Origin: SZUA-430 sp964646885
GTDB taxonomy: Bacteria; Pseudomonadota; Alphaproteobacteria; Micropepsales; Micropepsaceae
DNA length: 12,613 bases
Assembly (NCBI GenBank): GCA_964646885.1
Contig: CAZYFM010000092.1
Span: forward strand, 1 to 12,613
Direction of reading: 5' to 3'
Positions 1 to 6,667 of the stretch are shown here, piece by piece. How positions within the stretch are numbered: position 1 is the stretch's first letter; every line of letters starts with the position of its first letter. The translations under genes and the position numbers were made by a program. The notes beneath the pieces are model-generated. The model saw only the letters and a list, made by a program, of their open reading frames with translations. It made no database searches and was not told the origin of the DNA.

Positions 1-24
1 GTCGTTGCCCGTGAATAGAATAGT

Positions 25-194
25 TTCACGCGAAGGCGCGAAGACGCGAAGGACGCGAAGGGGTGACAAATTCAAGATAGTCGTGGATGGAGCATTCTTG
101 CCCGCAAAGCGCGCCGACAGACAGCATCGCCACACACCGAGCTAATGGCTGGAGTTCCTTTCGCGTCATTCGCGCATTCGCGCCTTCGCGTGAA
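25..194. repeat. Long imperfect inverted repeat built of CGCGAAGG-like units
   Basis: The left arm (25-62) and right arm (157-194) are reverse complements over 38 bases with about 34 identities; the outermost 18 bases are identical. Each arm is a tandem array of four units of the type CGCGAAGG, spaced 8-8-9-8 in both arms. The 94-base spacer (63-156) is not obviously repetitive. Transcribed on either strand, the element could fold into a long hairpin. It lies upstream of the MFS gene, about 100 bases from its start. No transposase or target-site duplication is visible. I infer a dispersed intergenic repeat (REP- or MITE-like); similar short GC-rich arrays occur in many proteobacteria as far as I recall, but I could not search for copies. 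Confidence 0.8.
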
Positions 195-297
195 CCCCTA
201 TCTTTCCGCCGCGTGAGACACTTTTACCCGACCGGCTTCCTGCCCTTGTAACCATTGTCACGTGGCGCCGGCACCCCGCGCCGGATAAACCCGTCTC

Positions 298-1560
298 ATG
301 TCCACCCGCGTCACCTTCACCGACATCGCCAAGGTCGCTTCCCTCCTGGCAACGGCCGTGATCATGCTGCTCGCCAACGGCTTGCAGGGCACGCTCGTTC
401 CCGTGCGCGCCCACGCCGAGGGCTTTTCGAGCACGGCCATCGCGATGATGGGATCCGCCTACTTTGCTGGCTTCATTGCCGGATGTTGGATCGCGCCGCG
501 CATGACGGCGAGGGTGGGGCAGATCCGCACCTTCGCGGTCCTGGGCGCAGGAACAGCAGCGATCGTGCTCCTGCACTCGCTCGTGATCTCGCCCGTCCTC
601 TGGGCCTTCATGCGAGCTGGCATCGGGTTCTGTGCCGCTGGCATGTTCGCCGTTCTGGAAGCCTGGCTGAACCAGCAGACGGCAAATGCCATCCGCGGGC
701 GCATCTTCACGATCTACGCAACATTGAACAACCTGGCTCTCCTCGGGGGGCAGTTTCTGTTCACGCTCGCGGATCCCGCGACGCATATCCTGTTCTCGTT
801 CTGCGCCATCATGACCATGATGTGCCTGCTGCCCGTGGGATTGACGTCGCAGCCGGAGCCACCACGACCCATAACGCCCCGTCTCAACGTCGTGCGCCTC
901 TATCGGACATCGCCCGTAGGCGTTGTCGGTGCGCTGTCTGTTGGTCTCGTGAGCGGCGCCTTCTGGACCCTGGCGCCCGTCTACGCGGAATCGCGGGGCA
1001 TGACCGGTGATGGCATAGCGCTGTTCATGGCGGCGGTGATCCTGGGCGGGGCGGTCGCGCAGTGGCCCGTCGGACGCGTGTCGGACTTCATGGACAGGCG
1101 CTTTGTGATCGGCAGTTGCTCGGCGCTCGCAGCATTGGCTGGGGTTATTCTCGCATCACCGGCGCCGTTCGCCGACACCTACCATCTCTGGATCCTGCTC
1201 GGCGGAGCGCTCTACGGCGCGACGGCGTTCCCGATCGGATCGCTGACGAACGCGCACCTGAATGATCATGCGCGGCGCGAGGAGATGTCGGAAGTCGCCT
1301 CGACCAATCTTTTTGTCTACGGCGCAGCCGCTGCGGCGGGTCCCGCCATTGCAGCCGCCGTGATCAGTCTGGCGGGCATGAGCGCCATCTTTTTCTACAC
1401 CGCCACCATGCACGCGGCCTTTGTGGTGTTCGTGGCCTATCGGCTCTTGCGACGCGCGCCGGTTGCTGCCGAGCACAGGGAGCCTTTCGAGATCGAACCG
1501 ATCCAGCCCGCGCCCATGCATGTGAACCCCGCAGCGGCTGCCAGCGTGGCTGGCAATTGA
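298..1560 (+). CDS. MFS transporter, YcaD-like
   Basis: Predicted inner-membrane secondary transporter of 420 residues, the usual size for a 12-helix major facilitator protein. Hydrophobic segments run through the whole protein, with a charged central loop near residues 183-203. Residues 50-70 (an MGSAYFAGF segment ending in PRMTARVG), EAWLN at 121-125 with the following RGR, and GRVSDFMDRR at 259-268 (the MFS motif-A type loop in the second half) match the pattern of the YcaD-like branch. The last ~35 residues are a hydrophilic, proline- and alanine-rich cytoplasmic tail. The substrate is unknown; efflux of small molecules is a family-level guess. The ATG at 298 begins the conserved N-terminal region, but no strong ribosome binding site precedes it. 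A small hairpin (264-268 pairing with 278-282) lies just upstream. The next gene begins within about 40-70 bases on the same strand and may be co-transcribed. Confidence 0.9.
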   Translation: MSTRVTFTDIAKVASLLATAVIMLLANGLQGTLVPVRAHAEGFSSTAIAMMGSAYFAGFIAGCWIAPRMTARVGQIRTFAVLGAGTAAIVLLHSLVISPVLWAFMRAGIGFCAAGMFAVLEAWLNQQTANAIRGRIFTIYATLNNLALLGGQFLFTLADPATHILFSFCAIMTMMCLLPVGLTSQPEPPRPITPRLNVVRLYRTSPVGVVGALSVGLVSGAFWTLAPVYAESRGMTGDGIALFMAAVILGGAVAQWPVGRVSDFMDRRFVIGSCSALAALAGVILASPAPFADTYHLWILLGGALYGATAFPIGSLTNAHLNDHARREEMSEVASTNLFVYGAAAAAGPAIAAAVISLAGMSAIFFYTATMHAAFVVFVAYRLLRRAPVAAEHREPFEIEPIQPAPMHVNPAAAASVAGN

Positions 1561-1597
1561 ATCAATTGCAGGGAATTTGGCAGTCCGGATTAAGCGA

Positions 1598-2083
1598 ATG
1601 GCAAGCCGAAGCTGGCAGCCTGCGTACATGCTCGCACTCTTCCGCTCCCCTGTGTTCGAACATCCCGTCCTCGGCCCGCTGCGGCGCAAGGGCGGCAGAT
1701 GGCATGGCTCGGTCAATATTGAAGGTCTCTCCGTCCCTCTGAACCTTCCCGGCGACAGGGAGCGCCCTGACCCGGCTGCCATGTTGATGTTGGAGGGTCT
1801 TTCTGGAAAGCTCACCGGATGGCGCGACAGCATCGCAGCCGCACTTTTCGAACATCTGGAACCATACGCGCAGGCAGATGAAGAGGGCGCTTTCGGCAGC
1901 ATCAGGGCCCCGGCCGATGTCTGGTCACATGCAAGGCTGGTGCATGTCAGCACATTCGAGCAAGCCGGAAATCCCGTGCTCGAACTGGGCTACCGCGTTG
2001 ATTGGGACGAAGAGCACACGCTTGGCGCGCGCTTCATAAATGACGGCCTGGTCGAACTCAACGGAAGCACCGGCCCGCTGTAG
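1598..2083 (+). CDS. Hypothetical protein, DUF6985-like (tentative)
   Basis: A soluble protein of about 161 residues without signal peptide or membrane segments. I do not recognise a function. The N-terminal part (FEHPVLGPL followed by a WHG motif) and the C-terminal part (a strand-rich segment with WDEEHTLGARF) resemble, from memory, DUF6985/DUF2262-type small domains that often occur as stand-alone or immunity-like proteins; this is low confidence. The start is uncertain: a TTG at 1577, an ATG at 1598 and an ATG at 1628 are in frame, none with a clear ribosome binding site. The last gives a protein beginning MLALFRSPV, close to where the recognisable domain starts. The gene follows the MFS stop by a short gap on the same strand. 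Base composition looks like the neighbours, so it is probably real coding sequence. Confidence 0.7.
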   Translation: MASRSWQPAYMLALFRSPVFEHPVLGPLRRKGGRWHGSVNIEGLSVPLNLPGDRERPDPAAMLMLEGLSGKLTGWRDSIAAALFEHLEPYAQADEEGAFGSIRAPADVWSHARLVHVSTFEQAGNPVLELGYRVDWDEEHTLGARFINDGLVELNGSTGPL

Positions 2084-2152
2084 CGGCCCGCTCATCGGGC
2101 GCCTCCTCGCGAGCCCTGTTCAAAAATGGAAGTGCAAGGTGAGCAGCCTGAA

Positions 2153-2189
2153 CTGCCCCCCGAAATCTGAAAGTGTGAAGGGGGGGCAG
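2153..2189. other. Perfect 9-bp hairpin in the intergenic region between two convergent genes
   Basis: CTGCCCCCC at 2153-2161 pairs perfectly with GGGGGGCAG at 2181-2189 around a 19-base loop. It sits between the convergent ends of the DUF6985-like gene (stop 2083) and trcR (stop 2240). Neither side has a clean run of T, so it is not a textbook intrinsic terminator, although its position suggests a bidirectional transcript-end structure. The rest of 2084-2239 shows only short weak stems, for instance 2086-2090 with 2096-2100. Confidence 0.5.
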
Positions 2190-2239
2190 GAATTCTTTAT
2201 CCAGCTCGGAAGCTGAACTGAATGAATGCGCAGGAAGCC

Positions 2240-2914
2240 TTACGGCTTGTCGCTGCGGGCGCGCTGGAACGAGGCAAACACCGACGCAGGATCGTACTTC
2301 ATCTGCGGCGCGTCTTCTTCGCTCTCGGACTTCACGGCATCGCTGGCAGGCTTGAGCGTGGCGCCCTTCGGGTCCGCCGCAACTTTCGGCTTGCGCGACG
2401 AGGCCTTCTCGACGGCCAGGTCAAGCTCAAGCTGCGAGCACAGGCTCAGCGTCACCGGATCCACCGGCTTGATGTTCGTGATGTTCCAGTGGGACCGGTT
2501 GCGGATCGACTGGATCGTGGACTTCGTCGTGCCGACCAGCTTGCCGATTTCCGCATCCGTCAGTTCCGGATGGTTGCGGACCAGCCATGCGATCGCATCG
2601 GGACGGTCCTGGCGGCGCGAGACCGGCGTATAGCGCTGGCGGCCCTTCGGCGCTGCGGACGGCAGTTCTACTGCAGACTTGTTCATCACCAGCCGCTTGC
2701 GGGTATCCTTCTCCGCCGCAGCGATTTCCTCGCGCGTAAGCTGGCCCATCATGACCGGGTCAAGCGGGACAATTTTCTCGGGATGCATGTCATCGGCCAT
2801 CGCCTTGATTTCGAGCACATGCAGGCCACAGAACTCCGCGATCTGGTCAAAGGTCAGCGTGGTCTGGTTGATCAGCCACATCGCTGTTGCCTTGGGCATC
2901 AGGGGCTTCGTCAT
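2240..2914 (-). CDS. trcR: Cell cycle transcriptional regulator TrcR (DUF1013 family)
   Basis: 224-residue predicted DNA-binding protein of the DUF1013 family, which current annotation calls TrcR. Two helix-turn-helix-like segments are visible: residues about 8-40 (AMWLINQTTLTFDQIAEFCG, then LHVLEIKAMAD) and about 105-143 (AIAWLVRNHPELTDAEIGKL, then VGTTKSTIQSIRNRSHWN). They are joined by a charged linker and a basic RYTPVSRRQDRPD stretch at 95-105. Residues 150-165 (VDPVTLSLCSQLELD) are also family-typical. The C-terminal ~60 residues are lysine- and glutamate-rich and look disordered. The ATG at 2914 has a good ribosome binding site (GGAGAGG, spacing about 9). It lies downstream of the quinone oxidoreductase on the same strand with a 135-base gap, enough for its own promoter. 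Family assignment is firm; the precise cell-cycle role is inherited from the family name. Confidence 0.92.
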   Translation of the reverse strand: MTKPLMPKATAMWLINQTTLTFDQIAEFCGLHVLEIKAMADDMHPEKIVPLDPVMMGQLTREEIAAAEKDTRKRLVMNKSAVELPSAAPKGRQRYTPVSRRQDRPDAIAWLVRNHPELTDAEIGKLVGTTKSTIQSIRNRSHWNITNIKPVDPVTLSLCSQLELDLAVEKASSRKPKVAADPKGATLKPASDAVKSESEEDAPQMKYDPASVFASFQRARSDKP

Positions 2915-3011
2915 GGGTCAATACCTCTCCGTTCGGCGCCAGCGTATTTCACCGCCAGTCCAGGAAATTCACCTTGGGTTTAAGGGAGTTTCGATGGCGC
3001 CCTTATAATCG

Positions 3012-3037
3012 GTTGCCCCCCGCGATGGAAGGGCAAC
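3012..3037 (-). terminator. Possible weak terminator after the quinone oxidoreductase
   Basis: GTTGCCC at 3012-3018 pairs with GGGCAAC at 3031-3037 (7 bp, 12-base loop), just beyond the stop codon of the minus-strand oxidoreductase. There is no proper U-tract afterwards on the minus strand, so termination efficiency is doubtful. Alternatively it is simply part of the trcR leader. Confidence 0.3.
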
Positions 3038-3049
3038 TTGGGCCAGGGA

Positions 3050-4048
3050 TCAGGGCGTCAACAGAATCTTCCCGATGTGGCTGGAACCGGCCATTTTTGC
3101 ATGTGCTGCGGCAACCTGCTCCATCGGGTAAACGCTGTCGACCACGGGCTTGACCCGCCCGGCCTCGATCAGGGGCCAGACATGCGCATGCACCGACTGG
3201 GCGATCTCTGCCTTCTCGGCGGACGTTCTGGCCCGCAGCGTCGACCCCGTGATCGTTAACCGCTTGAGCATCAGCACCAGCAGGTTCAGCGTAGCTTCCG
3301 CCCCTTGCTGGAATGCGATGTTCACGAGCCGCCCCTCGGTCTTCAGCAGGCCGATGTTCTTCTTGATGTAGTCGCCCCCGACCATGTCGAGGATGACATC
3401 GACGCCTGCGCCACCCGTTTCCGCGCGCACGACTTCCGCAAAATCGGCTTCGCGATAGTTCACGGCCTTTGCGGCTCCGAACTTTACGCAGGCATCGCAT
3501 TTGTCGGCCGATCCGGCCGTGGTGAACACGCGATGGCCGCGCGCTGCAAACAGCTGAATGGCAGCTGTGCCGATGCCGCTCGAGCCGCCATGCACCAGCA
3601 GCGTTTCGCCCGGCTTGAGACGTGCGCGGTCGACCACGTTCGTCCAGACCGTGAAATGGGCCTCGGGCAGGGCGGCGGCATCCACCAGCGACACGCCCTT
3701 GGGAACCGGCAGCGCGCTTCCCTCATGGGCGACGCAGTACTCCGCATAGCCGCCACCCGCGACGAGCACGCAAACCTGGTCTCCCGCCTTGTACCGGCTG
3801 ACATTTGCGCCTGTGGCGACGACCGTGCCGGAAGCTTCGAGCCCAAGGGTCTGCGGGGCACCCGGCGGTGGGGGATACATCCCCATGACCTGCATCAGGT
3901 CGCCCCGGTTCAGCCCGGTGGCTGCAACGCGGATCAGCAGGTCGTGGGGACCCGGCTGCGGAACGTCGATCATTTCGACGACCGGTGCCGGTTTGCCGTC
4001 GACTTTGCCGGCAAGCACCGCCCTCATCCTGGCGGGAATGGCATTCAT
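3050..4048 (-). CDS. NAD(P)H-quinone oxidoreductase, PIG3 family
   Basis: 332-residue zinc-free medium-chain dehydrogenase/reductase, the usual length for the PIG3 group, expected to be a cytosolic NAD(P)H-dependent quinone reductase. The N-terminal GroES-like domain contains LNRGDLMQVMGMYPPPPG (about 46-63) and LGLEASG (68-74). The Rossmann domain has the nucleotide-binding HGGSSGIGTAAIQL at 153-166. Late motifs include DMVGG at 221-225 and the C-terminal HIGKILL. The catalytic and structural zinc cysteine sets of alcohol dehydrogenases are absent. The ATG at 4048 is preceded by AAGAGG with spacing of about 8, supporting this start over Met8. It is divergent from the DUF1192 gene, with 71 bases between the starts, and reads toward trcR. 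The true substrate cannot be read from sequence. Confidence 0.92.
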   Translation of the reverse strand: MNAIPARMRAVLAGKVDGKPAPVVEMIDVPQPGPHDLLIRVAATGLNRGDLMQVMGMYPPPPGAPQTLGLEASGTVVATGANVSRYKAGDQVCVLVAGGGYAEYCVAHEGSALPVPKGVSLVDAAALPEAHFTVWTNVVDRARLKPGETLLVHGGSSGIGTAAIQLFAARGHRVFTTAGSADKCDACVKFGAAKAVNYREADFAEVVRAETGGAGVDVILDMVGGDYIKKNIGLLKTEGRLVNIAFQQGAEATLNLLVLMLKRLTITGSTLRARTSAEKAEIAQSVHAHVWPLIEAGRVKPVVDSVYPMEQVAAAHAKMAGSSHIGKILLTP

Positions 4049-4119
4049 CGTGTGAGCCTCTTGAGTTTGTTCGGACGTACGGTTTCAATCGTAGGACGGA
4101 ATGGGCCAGGGAGGAAACC

Positions 4120-4305
4120 ATGGCGTGGGATGATCTCGATCCGAAACCGAAAAAGGCTGCCCCCGTGGACCTGTCGCCCATGTCGATCGAGGACCTGCAA
4201 AAGCGCATTCTCGAATTCCAGGCCGAAATCGCCCGCATGGAAGAGGCGATCCAGTCCAAACAGGCGCAGCGCTCGTCTGCCGACGCGCTGTTCAGGAAAT
4301 CCTGA
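4120..4305 (+). CDS. DUF1192 family small protein
   Basis: A 61-residue protein starting MAWDDLDPKPKK. The middle (PMSIEDLQKRILEFQAEIAR, then MEEAIQSKQAQRSSADALF) is a predicted amphipathic, coiled-coil-like helix of the DUF1192 family; family members are this short. No function is established to my knowledge. The ATG at 4120 has a near-perfect ribosome binding site (AGGGAGGAA ending 3 bases upstream), which decides the start although the frame is open further upstream. The reading frame ends at TGA 4303-4305, directly followed by a 12-base palindrome (4306-4317). It is divergent from the quinone oxidoreductase and convergent with the DUF429 gene. In related genomes this family often sits next to rcdA (from memory). 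Confidence 0.88.
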   Translation: MAWDDLDPKPKKAAPVDLSPMSIEDLQKRILEFQAEIARMEEAIQSKQAQRSSADALFRKS

Positions 4306-4329
4306 GCCCGCGCGGGCAACGCCGGTCGT

Positions 4330-5019
4330 TCAATAGCTGATGGACATGGAAAGCCCCCGCGCATCACGCTGGCTTCGCTCGGGCAATGTGATCGCGGTTC
4401 CCCTCGCGATGTGCCGCGCCGTCAGCAGCAAGGCGCATGCATCGAGCAGGTCGTCAGGCTTCGCGCCGCTCCCGCGCAATTGCGCCAGCCAGTCCTCACC
4501 GACCGTAATGCCGGCGCGCGCAAGCAGGCGGCGCCGCAGTTCGATGCCGTCTGCGCCATGCTTGCTCGGAAGGGGTGGGCCTCCATTCAGGCGGGCGAAT
4601 GCCAGCTCCGGATGAGCTTCATGAATGCGTCCCTGCGCGTCCGGTGTGATGGATTTGTCGATCTCGAGGATTTTTGGCCTGATATTCCAGATTTGTTTGG
4701 AAATGCCGCCGAAGCCTCTCGACTTGCTCCACTGATTCGCTTTTCCCCAATCTGATTGACGGAAACGGAGCGCGCCGCGTGGTAATGTCTTGAACACGCG
4801 CGACCCGCAGGGTGAGAGTTTATTCCTTGCCTCAACCTCACATTGCCGCACGCCATCACTCGAAACGCCGATCGGCATGTCTACAGCGATTACATCAGCA
4901 ATTTGCGCTATCGCGTTCCAGTCTGGGGCAATTTTCCATCTGAGCGCGTTCAGGTTAAGCGTCGACTCCACGACGATCCAACCGCCTCTGCATCCATCCA
5001 CGCCAGCGATGCGCCGCAT
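4330..5019 (-). CDS. DUF429 family protein, predicted RNase H-fold nuclease
   Basis: 229 residues. Family hallmarks are GVDGCRGGW at 6-14, VDMPIG at 46-51, a RVFKTLPRGALRF region at 74-86, WNIRPKILEID at 111-121, HEAHPELAF at 133-141 and PDDLLDA at 188-194. The conserved acidic residues (Asp8, Asp47, a glutamate of the HEAHPE motif, Asp189/190) fit a predicted RNase H-like metal-binding nuclease fold. No substrate is known for the family, so the function is inference. The ATG at 5019 follows AGAGG with spacing of about 7. The gene is convergent with DUF1192 (24-base gap) and divergent from rcdA. Its first half and upstream region look more AT-rich than the neighbours, and it interrupts a gene order I remember as DUF1192-rcdA, so it may have been acquired. 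Confidence 0.87.
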   Translation of the reverse strand: MRRIAGVDGCRGGWIVVESTLNLNALRWKIAPDWNAIAQIADVIAVDMPIGVSSDGVRQCEVEARNKLSPCGSRVFKTLPRGALRFRQSDWGKANQWSKSRGFGGISKQIWNIRPKILEIDKSITPDAQGRIHEAHPELAFARLNGGPPLPSKHGADGIELRRRLLARAGITVGEDWLAQLRGSGAKPDDLLDACALLLTARHIARGTAITLPERSQRDARGLSMSISY

Positions 5020-5242
5020 TCGATAACCTCTGCGAATGTTAACTCTCTTTCGCGTGACGAGTTGTGGTTTTCATGCCAAGCTTGGCTCAAAGAATGCAAG
5101 CAAGGTCATCTTAAGCTTGCAGTGTGCCGCTTTGAAGCTTTCGATTCGCGTCTGGCTTCAGATCGGCACCTTCTTTGGTAACCGCGTATCCGGAACCGGG
5201 AGAGAGAGCGATCGCATGAAGGGTTGGTTCAAAGGGGAATTC
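5020..5242. promoter_or_regulatory. Divergent control region between the DUF429 gene and rcdA
   Basis: About 220 bases, AT-richer than the surroundings, that must hold the rcdA promoter. Visible elements are a 12-base perfect palindrome GCCAAGCTTGGC (5075-5086), three AAGCTT hexamers (5079-5084, 5113-5118, 5135-5140), a GCAAGC/GCTTGC inverted pair (5097-5102 and 5115-5120) and one GANTC site (GATTC, 5143-5147). I see no full CtrA box (TTAA-N7-TTAA). A weak sigma70-like pair (TTGCAG, 17 bases, TTCGAT) overlaps the last AAGCTT. Functions are unproven. Confidence 0.45.
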
Positions 5243-5758
5243 ATGGCTTACAAGCCCGGAGGTATGGAACCTCAGAAGGCAAATGCGCTGACATTTGCCG
5301 GTTCGGAATTGTTCAAGCGCACATTCGAGGAAGGCATGGCCATGGTCGAGGAGACCGCGACCTACCTCGATGGCAAGGGCCGCGCAGAATCGAAGTTGCT
5401 CCCGTCCAAGGCGGCGCTGACCTACGCCGGCGAAAGCATGCGCCTCACGACCCGCTTGATGCAGGTGGCCTCATGGCTTCTGGTCCAGCGCGCGGTATCA
5501 GAGGGCGAAATGACGCCCGACGAAGCCGAAAAGGAAAAGTACCGCCTGGGCGCCCGCGAAATCTGCCGCGGCTCGCGCGCAGAGAACATCGATGCCCTCC
5601 CGGCCAAGCTGGTCGATCTCCTGGGTCGCAGCATGAACCTGTACGAGCGCGTCGAACGCCTCGACCAGATGCTCTACGGACGCATTGAAGCCACGCCTGT
5701 CGGCGTCACGGCCCAGCTGGACCGCCTGCACGCAGCCTTCGGCCACGCCGCCGAATAG
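5243..5758 (+). CDS. rcdA: Protease adaptor RcdA (DUF1465 family)
   Basis: 171-residue member of DUF1465, the family of Caulobacter RcdA. RcdA is the adaptor that, with CpdR and PopA, brings CtrA and other substrates to the ClpXP protease at the cell-cycle transition. The body is predicted helical: FAGSELFKRTFEEGMAMVEE at 18-37, YLDGKGRAESKLLP at 41-54, AGESMRLTTRLMQVASWLLV at 62-81, EGEMTPDEAEKEKYRL at 87-102, and VDLLGRSMNLYERVERLDQM at 124-143. A short flexible tail follows, where RcdA carries its substrate and ClpX contacts. Two starts are possible: ATG 5243 (AAAGGGG five bases upstream, chosen) and ATG 5216, nine residues earlier, behind a GA-rich stretch. It is followed at once by a strong terminator, so it is probably monocistronic. 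Confidence 0.88.
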   Translation: MAYKPGGMEPQKANALTFAGSELFKRTFEEGMAMVEETATYLDGKGRAESKLLPSKAALTYAGESMRLTTRLMQVASWLLVQRAVSEGEMTPDEAEKEKYRLGAREICRGSRAENIDALPAKLVDLLGRSMNLYERVERLDQMLYGRIEATPVGVTAQLDRLHAAFGHAAE

Positions 5759-5787
5759 GGCTCCAGAGGCCTCCGGATCGAATTTTG

Positions 5788-5820
5788 CGGCCGGTGCCCA
5801 GGGTGCCGGCCGTTTTCTTT
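5788..5820 (+). terminator. Rho-independent terminator of rcdA
   Basis: CGGCCGG at 5788-5794 pairs with CCGGCCG at 5806-5812, with extra C-G pairs inside the loop, followed by TTTTCTTT (5813-5820). It lies 30 bases after the rcdA stop. On the minus strand the hairpin is not followed by T, so it does not serve the convergent acetyltransferase. Confidence 0.9.
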
Positions 5821-5830
5821 GCCCCGGCGT

Positions 5831-6640
5831 TCAGATGCCCGGTGGAAGCTCGGCAAACAGCCTGTCGCCTTCGGCATCGCTGACCAGAAGGTCGAAATCC
5901 CTCTCCAGCACCGCCTTCAACTCCGGCCCCGAACCGATGTCCCGCCGTTCGTCTCCTGACGTCCTCAGGATCCAGTACTCTCGGTTTCGCAGCGAGCGGG
6001 TTTCGTGGTCCAGTTTCCGGCAGGCAACGAGATTGTTCACGAAGTTCGCCTGCGGATGCCGGTGCGAATAGAAGTGCCCGATCTCGCAGTCGGACTGCCC
6101 GTAGCGGCTGAGCTCAAATCGATAGAGTGGCACGTCGGCGCCATCCTTGCGCGTCAGCAGCGTGAACTCACCCGGATGCAGTGAGGCGATGCGAAAGGCT
6201 TCAGTGTCATCCACGCCATCCGCATTGAAGAGCCGGACAGGTGCCCGGGGGCCAAGCGGCCCGAACCCCACGTCGACAAGGAAGCGACCGGACGGCAGCG
6301 TCACCACCGTGAACCTGTGCGTCAGCCCCGGATGGACCGGATTGCGCAGCAGCACCCGGCCCATCACCAGCATGACATCGAACCCCAGTTCCTCCAGCAC
6401 GTCGTAGGCCAGGCCATTCTGCTCGAAGCAGTAGCCCCCGCGCTTGCGCACGACGATGCGATCATGGAGCGAGGCCAGGTCCAGCGGCAGCTCCTCGCCC
6501 AGCCGCGGCCCGATGCTCGCAAACGAGAAGGTCGCGAGATGGCGGCGGGCAATCTCCGTCAGGTAAGGCAGGGAAGGAGAAGCCTGCTCGATCCCGAGTG
6601 TCTTGAGGTACGAAGCAGTAATCGTGGCACGCAGGGTCAT
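5831..6640 (-). CDS. Arylamine N-acetyltransferase
   Basis: 269 residues, normal for the NAT family, which transfers acetyl groups from acetyl-CoA to arylamines, hydrazines and related compounds by a ping-pong mechanism in the cytosol. The full catalytic triad is visible: Cys71 in RGGYCFEQNG, His108 in LTHRF and Asp123 in LVDVGFG, close to the family positions 69/107/122. The N-terminal helical region (YLKTLGIEQASPSL) and the FYSHRHPQANFVNNL segment near residue 188 are also typical. The ATG at 6640 is preceded by GGAG with spacing of about 7. It starts 27 bases after the stop of the GGCT-like gene on the same strand, suggesting a two-gene unit. The natural substrate is unknown; in other bacteria NATs acetylate xenobiotics or take part in aromatic or amide chemistry. 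Confidence 0.94.
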   Translation of the reverse strand: MTLRATITASYLKTLGIEQASPSLPYLTEIARRHLATFSFASIGPRLGEELPLDLASLHDRIVVRKRGGYCFEQNGLAYDVLEELGFDVMLVMGRVLLRNPVHPGLTHRFTVVTLPSGRFLVDVGFGPLGPRAPVRLFNADGVDDTEAFRIASLHPGEFTLLTRKDGADVPLYRFELSRYGQSDCEIGHFYSHRHPQANFVNNLVACRKLDHETRSLRNREYWILRTSGDERRDIGSGPELKAVLERDFDLLVSDAEGDRLFAELPPGI

Positions 6641-6667
6641 GGGCCGTCTCCGCGCCTCTTGTTGTTC

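Noticed and set aside
26..127. 33-codon minus-strand frame from the repeat spacer into the left arm
   Set aside because: No ribosome binding site and no family match; its last residues come only from the repeated units. Kept as a remark to the inverted repeat, not as a gene.
25..194. CRISPR-like array
   Set aside because: The repeat units are 8-9 bases, contiguous, and arranged as two inverted arms with one spacer; no CRISPR repeat-spacer pattern and no cas gene.
166..786. 206-residue open frame on the minus strand
   Set aside because: It lies largely antisense to the MFS gene, has low-complexity Arg/Gly/Glu-rich composition and no recognisable domain; a shadow frame in GC-rich DNA.
255..1010. 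251-residue plus-strand frame overlapping the MFS start
   Set aside because: Arg- and His-rich composition and no hydrophobic pattern; the MFS frame accounts for this DNA.
2222..2983. 253-residue plus-strand frame opposite trcR
   Set aside because: Arg-rich translation of the trcR antisense strand without any domain; trcR has a good ribosome binding site and strong family match.
2915..3049. CtrA box upstream of trcR
   Set aside because: Only one TTAA half-site, followed after seven bases by GTGA instead of TTAA; not enough for a call. The rcdA upstream region likewise lacks the full TTAA-N7-TTAA.
4306..4317. Palindrome GCCCGCGCGGGC after the DUF1192 stop as terminator
   Set aside because: Perfect palindrome but with essentially no loop and no T-tract; expected by chance in GC-rich DNA.
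3305..4336. 343-residue plus-strand frame opposite the quinone oxidoreductase
   Set aside because: Composition typical of an antisense shadow; it also crosses the divergent promoter region and the DUF1192 gene in another frame.
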